Positions 25,501 to 34,800 of a stretch of DNA of 64,000 nt are shown piece after piece (position 1 is the stretch's first letter; every line of letters begins with the position of its first letter). The position numbers were made by a program, and so were the translations under genes. Below the pieces are notes generated by a model. The model saw only the letters and a list, made by a program, of their open reading frames with translations. It made no database searches and was not told where the DNA came from. This DNA is from Klebsormidium nitens. Taxonomy: Eukaryota; Streptophyta; Klebsormidiophyceae; Klebsormidiales; Klebsormidiaceae. The stretch is from the NCBI GenBank assembly GCA_000708835.1, contig DF237252.1, positions 1 through 64,000 of the forward strand. The letters run 5' to 3'.

Positions 25501-28500
25501 CGGGGACTGCGCGCGCGTGCGGCAGATCCTGGCGAACCTCGTGGGGAACGCCGTGACGGTGAGCACCAAGAGCGTATGACCTTCCCGCCACAATTTGAAA
25601 AGTTGCGGGTTCGAATCTTTGAACCAGCTATACAGCCTGGTCATGGTTTTTATCTGCCGCAAAGCAACGGTAGTCATTCCAAATCTATATGTAAAAACGG
25701 AGGAGAGGAGATTAATGTGTACGGGATCCTGAAGGGCAAGGCGACAGCTCAATAAGCGAGAGGACGGATGAACGGCCGGTTGAAAGAGCTTCGCCGCTTA
25801 CATGAAGACTTACTCCTTGGATTCTTTTGGCAAAGATCGATAGGGTGAGCCGAAAAGAATAAGGAACGTTTCGAGTCCCCTTTCCCAGCTTTCCCAATGT
25901 CTCGTGAACGGGAACATGCCCGCATCGTAGGTGATTGGAAAAAACAACTTTTGCTTCTATGAGGTCTCATTTCGCTTCGCCTTGCGTCGATCCCGAAGTC
26001 CTGTACTCAACCTCAGCGCGTGTACTCTTCTCAATATTATGTACAGGCTTTTCAACACCAAGTGTAATGGTTTCAGGTTTTATCAACTCTGGAAGATCTG
26101 ACAATTGAACAACGGCCCGCGATTCCGTCCGCAGTTCACGAACGAGGGCCAGATCGTGGTCCGCGCCTCGCCGTCCGGCGCGCGCGCGCCGCGCCCCGCG
26201 CCGCGGCCCATCCTCAAAGCGCTCCGCACGATGGTCCGATCGGTGTCGCAGCGCTTCTCCAGGAGTCGACGACGCACGACCGTTCGCAGCGAAGGTTCCG
26301 GTGTCCGGCAGAGCGCGCCGCCGGAACCCCGGCAGAGCGCGTTGGCGGAATGGATTGCGGGGTATGCGAACAAGCTGAGAGCCGCGATTCTGTCCCGCGT
26401 GACGGCGGAGCAGGCGGGGAAAATCACCGTCGTCTTCGAAGTCGACGACACCGGTAAGGTTCCTTCCCTGATTGTGGCACACGTTTGAGCTCAGGACAAA
26501 TCAATGCCGCTCCTACACTCCTACTAGGAAGCGAGAGCTTCATCGCTGTTGACTGCTTTCGTACCAGGCTCCATGTGCAATTGTTCTGTGGATCTGTGCC
26601 AGGAAGGAGTACGCTGCAAAGCTTGGGTAAAGACACAGACCCCAATTGTCTGGAAATCATTTGACCTACTCTCGCCCATGTATGCCTTTGCATTCTTGCT
26701 CTCAGATTATTCCCGTTGACTACCACAAATGATGAGCGAGCCAGGGGAATATAGGAAGGGCATACGGCATGATCAGCTCTTGTTTCCCCGAAATCACTTC
26801 GCGCCTCGTCTCCCTCCCCATCACTTGATTACAACATCAAAACCTGTTGTTATAGATTCCAGGCGTTGGCATCCCCCCCAGCCGGCAGAAGGCAGTCCTC
26901 GGAAGTTTCACTTAGGGCTGCTCAGCTTGATTCGTTAACATACTCTAGATTCGCTTATTCTTGCAACTATGATCACAAACCTGTTCTTGCGTTCTCCAGG
27001 CGTTGGCATTCCTCCCAGCCGGCGGAAAGCGGTGCTCGGCAGCTTCACCCAGGGATCGCGACAGGGCGGCGGATACGGACTGGGCCTCGCGATGGTCCGA
27101 AATCTAGTCACCCTCATGCGGGGGGGGCTTCACATCGAGGACAAACAGGGGCCCGGAACTCTCTTCCGGTTCCACATAGTGCTGGAACTTCCCCCGAGCT
27201 ACGAAGAGAGCCCTTTCAGCACCCCCAAGGGGACGTTCAAGTCTAAGGCGTCGCGGCGGGCGACCGCAACCAAGACCTCGCAAGTCGCGGCGTCGCCTTT
27301 TCCCAAAGGGCCCAGCCGGAGAGCGACGGGTGTGAACACGCCCGGTGTGAACGTGCCCCAGTTCGTGCGCCAGGAGCTGTCGTTGCTGGAGCAGGTATGT
27401 CGTGACACTTCAGGGATAGTAAGCTTAAACCAAACACTAAAATTTTAACCGATCACCTGCTCCGCACCCGTACCCACCCTAAACCCCCAAACTAACCCTA
27501 CCCGTCCCAGGCCGGTGATCTTACTATTCCTAAAGCTTACTATTCCTAAAGCTTACTATTCCTAATGCGTCATTGCTTGGCGCAGGTCGAGGGGGGCACC
27601 GTCCTGCTGCTGAAGGCCGACCGCGTCGGGCGCGAGGCGGCCGCGGGCTGGATGACGCGCCGGGGGTTTAGGGTTTTGGAAGCGGAGCGGTGGGGCGGCC
27701 TGCGGCACGCGTTCCGCGTTCTGCTCGGGGGCAAGCACACCGTCTGGTTTGAGGACGAAGAGGCGGACGACCTCGCGGAACTGAGGACGGGCCAAAACGG
27801 ACGTCCGAATGGTGACGTCAGCCCAGACAGCCGCGTCCGACGTCCGTCCAGGTTTCGGCAGAGCGAAGGAGATGCGGTCCCCGGCGAGAAAGGAACTGAC
27901 AGAAACGGACGGCCGGATGGTAACGTCAGTAGCGACAGCCGCGTCCGACGTCCGTCGGCCATACGGCAAAGCGGAGGAGATCCCGCTTCCAGCGACAAAG
28001 TGACGTTAGCGGACAGTCATCTTTTCGGACAGCTTCTCGAGGGTGACAGCCGCGTCCGACCTCCGTTCGCAGTGCGGCACAGCGGAGGGGAACCCGTTCC
28101 CGGCGAGAAAGTGACGGCAGCGGACAGTCAGCTTTCCGGACAGCCTCTCGAGCGCGACAGCCGCGTCCGCCGTCCGACCGTGACAGTGACCGCCACACGG
28201 CACAGCGGCGGAGACTCCGTCCCAGGCGAGAAAGTGACGTCAGCGGGCAGTCGGCTTTTCGGACAGCCGCTCATTGGTAATTCGACCAGGCAAAGCGGCC
28301 GGGGCAAAGCCCCGGGCACATGTTTCCTGATCCTCGACACTGCGGTCGTGCCCGGTTTTCCGTCCCCCGAGGCTCTAGCCACCGCGCTGCGCTCCCTCAT
28401 GGAGGAGTACGATCCGACGGCCCCAAACGCGCCACGTGTCGTCGTGGCGTGGCTCGTCTCGTTCGCGCTGCCCGGCGCGGTCTACGAGGAGATGCGCTCC

Positions 28501-31060
28501 GCGTCCGGCTGCCGCATCATAGCGTATGACGTCCTGCACCCGTCGCGCCTGATGTCCCTCCTAACCGCTATGGTTAGCGATAACCCGAACCCGGACGTGT
28601 TGCTAGGAAGCGCGGTCCCGGCGGCGGCGGCTCCGGTCTGGTCCCAGTTTGTGCGGTCGCCGAAGAAGGCGTTCGCTTTAACGGAAGAGGAACGGCAGGA
28701 GGTGCTGATCCAATCGGGAATGGCGTTCGCCTCGACCCGCGGCGCGGTCGACGAGAAGGGGCCGGAGCGCGCAGCGGATTCCGCTCCCTCCGGCGGAATC
28801 GCTTCAAGCACAGCGGAGAGAGTCTTGTCGCAGGAGTCCACGACGACGTCAGCGACAAATGGCGATGACGTCACCGAGATCAAAGCCCCAGCGTCGCTGA
28901 CGGTTGCAGATAACCAGGCGGGGTCAATCGGGGTTAACCAAACGGGTGGCGGTAAGGAAATTGTGAGCCCGGGGAAAGAGCCGGGGGGCACGGGTTTGGC
29001 ACTTGCGGGAGTTCACGTTCTGATCGTGGAAGATACGGTCATGCTGCGGAAGCTGGCGACGACCATCCTAACTAGGGTTGGCGCGAAAGTGTTCGCAGTC
29101 GAAAACGGGCGCCAGGTGGGCTCGCCACTTCCGCCGCTCTCCATTGCGCTCTTTCAGACCTTTTCAGACTTAGTCGGAATCTCATGACGTTTAGAGTGTG
29201 GCCAAAATTGAATTGAATGCTTTGCCTCACGAGCTGAAAGGTGACAAGACACCGGTGGAAACTTCCTTAGGATCACATTTTCCGCCGGGAATCCGCTGAC
29301 CGAGTCTTGCTGTTTTGCTTCCGGTCGAGATGACTGGAAGTACAATCGCTAGAGTGCCACCCTATATTGTGTGCCGTAGCCGAAAGGGTTCGAAGCTGGC
29401 CCCAAAGTCTTTCAGTAAATCCTCAAGCCTTTAACCTTTGAAGCCTTACCTGTCTTCCCCGCTACTAATCTTTCCTCTCCTCGAAACCGCGTGAAGTATG
29501 AAACCATCGAGTGTCCAACCTCTTACACACCCGTTTCTCATTTTAGAATCCCTAGGAACCCTCATTCCCAAAACCCCGGACTTTTGCTTCTCTCCTCAGG
29601 CGGTAAACGCTGTTCTAGCCGCCATGGCTCTGCAATTGTGCACGCAAAAGGCCGCCCCCTCGCTGTCCGAGTTCGGCCCCCCTGCGGACGCTCTCGCGGA
29701 GGACCTGCGGACGTCCGGCTGCTTCGATCTAGTTCTCATGGACTGCCAGATGCCGGTGCTGGACGGCTACGGCGCCACGATCGAGATCAGGCAACTAGAG
29801 CAGGGAGAAAACGTGCACGTGCCCATCGTGGCGCTGACGGGTGAGCCCTGAAAGCCCAGGGTCAAGGTTTTTGAAGTCGGAAACTGAAACCCTAGACTTT
29901 CAGACTTGATTTGCAGCTTGAGTTGCTCTGTTGCTTCACATGTTTGCCCTATCTTGACGACGGGCAAGTTTCACGGGCTTTCTCCTGCGAGTCTTTCTCT
30001 TGTTGGTGTGGCTCGCACACACAGGTGCGGCCGAAGCGAAGTCAGCAACTAGATCGATCGACATGTTGCCAAGTACAGAGGTTCGTCTGACCAGAAACGC
30101 GTTCACTTCAAGCTCAGCGCATCAGTCTTGGTAAAGTAGAAGTTGCTGGAAGGAATTTGTTTTTGCGGGCCCAGAAGCCTTTTGAAGCGGTAAGTCGAGA
30201 ATGAATTCTCTTTTCAAGACAGACCATGCTCTTGCCCAGACCCGAACCGAAAGATTGGGAAAGCCTGACACGGCATGTCCAAGTTGTGGAGTGCAAGGGC
30301 TCATGCTGAATTATAGCGCTTTAATTTGTGCAGCCCACGCCATGGCGACAGACAAGGAGAAGTGCCTCAGCGTTGGGATGGATGGGTAAGACCGCGAAGT
30401 TTTCAGTGCTTTGATCGCCCGTCAGAGGTTGGAAAAAAGACGTGCTGAATCTAAACCTAGATTGCTGATCTGTTTCCCCGCCCGATTGCCTTCCAACAAC
30501 GGTGCCTTCCAATTCGCCGCCGAGAACCTGAGACGACCGCTTTCGGTTGGCGCGCTAGACGGTGTTCGAAAAACGTTTCTTGTTCCAGCCTCTTGATTTC
30601 TTCGAGGATGTTTGTATCCCTGTTGGTTGGGGGATTTCAGCTTGACCAGCTTTCAAAAGCCTTTCATTGCCATTATGAATCTCAGGCGGCACATCTTGTG
30701 ACACTTTCTGAGCCTGTTTGTCGACGAAGCTCAGCTTTGGTTCAGAGGCTTTCTTGGTCACTACGTTGCCAGGCTTAATTGAATCATGCTTTTTGTCTTG
30801 AAAACTGCGTACATCCTGTAGTCGTACTCGGTCGACGATTCCGTTGCTTCCTTTACTGGCTTCTCGTTCAAGAAGCCCTCGGAATGATCCTAGTGCTCAA
30901 CGCGCTGAGTGCTCAAGTCGATGGCATCCATCTTGATTCCGACCTGTATGAAACTTGACTTTTTGAGACTTTCCTGACCAGGTACCTGACAAAACCAATC
31001 AACGTGCCCTTATTGGTCAGCACCATAAGGAGCTTCGTCAAACGGGAAGCGCCCACATGA
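19505..31060 (+). CDS. CKI1-like hybrid histidine kinase HK1
   Basis: Fourteen exons: 19505-19657, 20371-20619, 21444-21755, 22034-22262, 22877-23070, 23737-24019, 24886-25010, 25352-25558, 26135-26453, 27000-27394, 27586-29115, 29600-29840, 30334-30385, 30982-31060. They join in frame to 1455 residues. A membrane segment near residues 52-70 and a second near 402-424 enclose a ~330-residue outer sensor region, Cache-like by inference. The phospho-accepting His463 lies in AAMSHDVRTPL. ATPase boxes are N (QILANLVGNAV), G1 (DTGVG, 689-693) and G2 (GGGYGLGL, 713-720). The C-terminal receiver has the acid pair E1304-D1305, Asp1380 in MDCQMPVLDG and Lys1434 in LTKP. A degenerate receiver-like region and 36-37-residue repeats lie between kinase and receiver. 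The kinase core resembles Arabidopsis CKI1, which feeds the cytokinin-type phosphorelay; the ligand is unknown. HK2 is its inverted paralogue. Confidence 0.9.
23672..23736 (+). repeat. Decoy copy of the HK1 exon 6 splice site
   Basis: CCTCCAG followed by GTCAGGGTCATTTT starts a short imperfect copy 65 bases before the true junction at 23737 (CTTCAG followed by GTCACGGTGATGGTC). HK2 carries a comparable decoy 58 bases before its own exon 6. Confidence 0.5.
26863..26935 (+). repeat. Decoy copy of the HK1 G1-box exon start
   Basis: ATTCCAG then GCGTTGGCATCCC repeats the real exon 10 start at 27000 (TCTCCAG then GCGTTGGCATTCC), 137 bases upstream. The preceding intron bases (acaaacctgtt type) are copied too. 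The copy runs out of similarity after about 55 bases. Confidence 0.85.
27399..27577 (+). mobile_element. Miniature inverted-repeat element that fills HK1 intron 10
   Basis: The element begins with TGACACTTCAGG and ends with a worn inverted counterpart (CCTAATGCGTCA). It aligns end to end with the copy at 35942-36128, including the shared core CACCCTAAACCCCC then CCCGTCCCAGGC. The intron is 27395-27585, so only 4 and 8 bases of it lie outside the element. GCAGGT occurs at both intron ends and may be a target-site duplication supplying both splice sites. HK2 has no intron at this place. Confidence 0.8.
27826..28277 (+). repeat. In-frame 36-37-residue repeats in the HK1 linker
   Basis: Four copies start with GACAGCCGCGTCCG at 27826, 27934, 28045 and 28156 (spacing 108, 111, 111 bases, all multiples of three). 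Each encodes DSRVRRP or a variant, then a RQSGGD-like part, a PGEKVT-like part and LFGQ. HK2 has a single degenerate unit, so the array expanded in HK1. Confidence 0.9.
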
Positions 31061-31808
31061 TGGAACCACAGTACGTCTGGCCGCGTTGGCACGCCCGCGG
31101 TCGTCCGCTGGCCCGCGTAATTGGTCACTAAAATCGTCAATTGGTGACGTATTTGTGCAAAAGAGCGGGAGGTCCTGATCGGATGCAGCATTACAGTCGG
31201 CAATGCTAGCAATCTAGGACACGTTTCTATAATATACTGGTAGATCATTCCGTTCCGGAGGGAACTACAGAAATTGTAGTGAGCGCGGACCAAGATCACG
31301 ATTGAAACCATAATTTGACACATAATCATAGGCATGTAACATTGTTGTGCAGCTCATACACCGTCGTGTGCATTTATTGTACCTTTGATCTGTAGCCAGT
31401 CACTGAGTGCGGACACGATTCTTGATCAGTTGGAAGCACAACCTATGACACTAATCAGAGGCACGTAGCATTGTAGCCAGCTCAAATTCCGTCTTATCCA
31501 ATCAGTTTATCCTCAAGTTGCACGTTAAGCCAGGGCACAGACCTGCAGAAATAGAAGATGCATAGAATAGGCAGGCTGTGTACCTTAGGTTTAACTAGAC
31601 AATTGATCATTGAACCTCGCGGTAAAGATGCGTTAAAAACACCGCGCATTCATATCATACCGGTTACCGTAAATTTTGCATCTTCATTTAATGTCGGAGC
31701 TGTAAATGGACTCTGCCAATCTTAAGCTTCTTTGACCCAGGAGGTTCCTCAAGAGTGCTTCGCATCAGGACTGGTGAAGATCATTTGATTTGGTATACCA
31801 AGTACCAT
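31061..31808. other. Spacer between convergent HK1 and coiled-coil genes
   Basis: This holds the 3' ends of both genes. Two worn repeats of about 125-base spacing are visible (starts near 31286 and 31410, gcggac type, each followed by a gtaacattgt or gtagcattgt stretch). No gene was recognised. Confidence 0.5.
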
Positions 31809-34800
31809 CTAACCTGCTTCTGCACCTGCTATAGATCTAAGTTCACCACGAGAAATGCTGAGAGGATCGTCCTTTTGGTCCGTTAGCATCACGTAATCTG
31901 GGAGCACAAGAGGGTACACTGGTCTCCCAAACATCGTAACCGTCTGAAGCTCTTGGTCCGGATTACAGAAGACCTCTTCGTTGCCGGGCGCAAGCTCGGG
32001 AGCGGCGGTTTCTTGCCCTTCCTCCAGCAATTGATTGCCGCCAGGAAGGCTGCTGACTGTCAGCAATCGAATCGAGCCGAACGCGATTCCCATCTCAAGG
32101 ACCGCTCCGTGGGCCACGGCGCCAATAGAAGACGCAATATCACCCCGGTTTGCTGCCTCCGCAATCGCGGCAACGCGCTTTCCAAGATCCGCAACCATGA
32201 GGGAGAAGATCCGCTGAAAGTGTTGTATCCGGAATTCACTAGCCGCTTCGCCCAATGCATCCGTCTCCCCATTCCTTTCGCTATAACCCGGCAGACCCGC
32301 TTCCCTCTCCGGCTCTTGAAGCGCGGCTGACGTCAGCGCGTGCGCGGTGAGCGTCAGCTGAACGAGCCACTCCGCGGCAGCCGCAATCAGCTGCGCGAGG
32401 CCTTCCGTTTCCTCTTCTACGCGCGCGCATCCCGCGCAAACCGCCTCGACGACCACCCCGCAGTCCTCCTCCAGCGACCCGAGTGCGCGCGATGCGACCG
32501 CCTCTAGTTCTGTCGCATCCAGCACAAAGCCCCCATAGCTTATGGCAGCGGTCGGATCTTGCTCGACCGGGTCATCTAAACCGGGGCCCAACCGAGGGCA
32601 TATTAGGGCGACCGCAAGCTCCCAGTTCGTGCAAACTGTCGCCAGCCGCCGGGTCACGGTGAGAAGCCCGTTACCGACTCCCGGGGAACAGCTCAGCAAC
32701 ACACTCCTAAGGTCCCGTGCAAACTCTGCCACGTCGTACAGCACCCTCGCTTTGGCAGACCAGAGCAGCTGGTGGAGCACCTCCTGCGCCCCGCTGGGGG
32801 AATAGTACCGTACGACGTCGCTCTCCGTTCCATGCTGCTCCGGGACCGAACCGGAACCGGAGACCATTTCCGTCAGAATGCGCAGCGACTCGTCCGCCGC
32901 TCCTTCAATCTCCGGAAGCCCGCCCTGGATCACGGCGCCGACGGCCGCCTCCGCAATTGCGAGCCGCTTCAGCAGCGCGGCCGCGTCGCCCTCCCTCCGG
33001 CGCGCGGTCCCCGCCTGCGCGCGCATCAGCGCGCCCTGCCGCCCGCTCCTCCCGGCCTGGACTCGCACATCTTCCGCATGCGCGCGTGCGACGCGCGCAC
33101 ACCCCTCCGACAGATCGCGCGCGGCGCGCGCGACTTCGTCGTGAAGCTCCGAAACCCAACCCGCGATCCGTCGCTCGAACGGTTCCGCCCAGCTTCCGCC
33201 CCGCGTTGTGGGAGGCCCTGTGATCGGGTCCCCGTCCACATCGTCGTGGCCGTCGCCCAGCCGTTCGATAGCGTCTCGGTCCCTCCGCAGGGCCTCCTTT
33301 TGTTGTATAAGAACCGTCTCCGCGCTTTGAAGGCCTTGTTTTTCCATGGCGTCGATTTGGTCTTGCAGCCTTTGTTCCTGCGCGCGCACGTTTTCCAGCA
33401 GGGCGTGCTTCTCCTTGGCGATCTCGACGTTCAACGCCTCCAGCTTCGTCTCGGCCTCGGCCGCACGCGCCTGGAAAGCGCGGCAGATGGCGACGTTGTG
33501 ATTCGGTCTTGTGGCGTTAGGATTCGTTACACTGGGTCCCCGTACATGATTTATATCGTAAATAAAGTTGAATCCGCTGAGTTCTGTTAAAGCACGAGGT
33601 AATCAACAGGAAGAGATAGTTCCGTTCCGCTCTTACAAAGAGGAGAGTTTCGGGGCACAGACGCCAAGTAGGCAATCAGCAGATCTCGCCACATCAACTC
33701 GACGTTGCGCTCTGCAGGGCATTGACTGTATATCACCGAGTCCGGCTCGTGTAAGCTGACCGCTGTCCTAGGAATGGAAAGTTGTTGGCATTTGGAGGTC
33801 CAAGGAGGGATATTTCTAGGAGGGCCACTCCATCAAGAAGTGACTGGGGTCTTTAAGGGGAGGTGGCCCCTTCTTATACAAGACTGAAACACTCACCTGG
33901 TGATTTCTTTCCCCAACGGACGAACATCTTTCGCCTCTACGTGGAGACTTTTGCCTTTGGCCTTCCTGTTCCTTTTTCACCATCAAGGGAAAAGCGTCAA
34001 ACTCGCGTCCAACGTAAGTGTGCAATGTTATCGTCGTGTTTGCAAGCACTCTGCCGGCGAAGCCTCTCGCTTACCTCCGTTGCTTTACTTCGTTCGCGCG
34101 CCGCGCGCAGCTGCTCTTCCGCGAGCAGTGCGCGCGCTTCCAGCGCCTTGGACCGCTCGGAAGAGGAGCCGACAAGCTCACCCAGCGCGCGCTCGCGCTG
34201 AATCCTGCGGGAATGAGAAAAGGTTTACTAAAACAATCCGCAGAAACTGCTCTTTACTCTGGGGAGAACGGACTGGCCACTTAAATCACGAGGAAAGAGA
34301 AAAGAAGGGAGGTGAAATGAGATTCGCGATTCTGATGGAGAGGATAGTACGATACCGAACGGAGCAACAAAGAGTGCCCATGTCGTTTTAAATTCGCCTA
34401 GTATGTAGAGTCGGACAGCATACTGTCCAATTCTTCGCGATTTTCGACTCCAGGATCAGCTGTTCAAGGAAATTGGTCCAAAGTTCCTTGTTGAACACGA
34501 GAATGACGGGCAAAACAAACGCTACTGCAAGAAAACCAAAAACCCCCAACCAGATCAGACTCCAAAAATAACCGTGGGGTATGCTCTATCACGTGCCCTC
34601 ACTTGACTTGCGTCAGCTCCTCGTCCTTCGTATGCAGCCGCAGCTCCAGGTCCGCGGCCCTTCTCTTCGCCTCCGCGCCGCCCGCGGCCGCGCGCTCCAG
34701 TTCGGCGGACAACTCGCGCACTTTTGCCTCCAGGGTCTCGCGCATTCTCCTTTCGGAGTTCGCCGTCTCGACCGCGAGGGCTTTTTCTGCGCGCAGTTGG

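Noticed and set aside
25600-25625. tRNA-like B box (GGGTTCGAATC)
   Set aside because: No matching A box or cloverleaf upstream; it lies in an HK1 intron.
27470-27520. Interstitial telomere repeat (CCCTAAACCCC)
   Set aside because: Only one or two degenerate units, located in the core of the miniature element and repeated with it at 36040.
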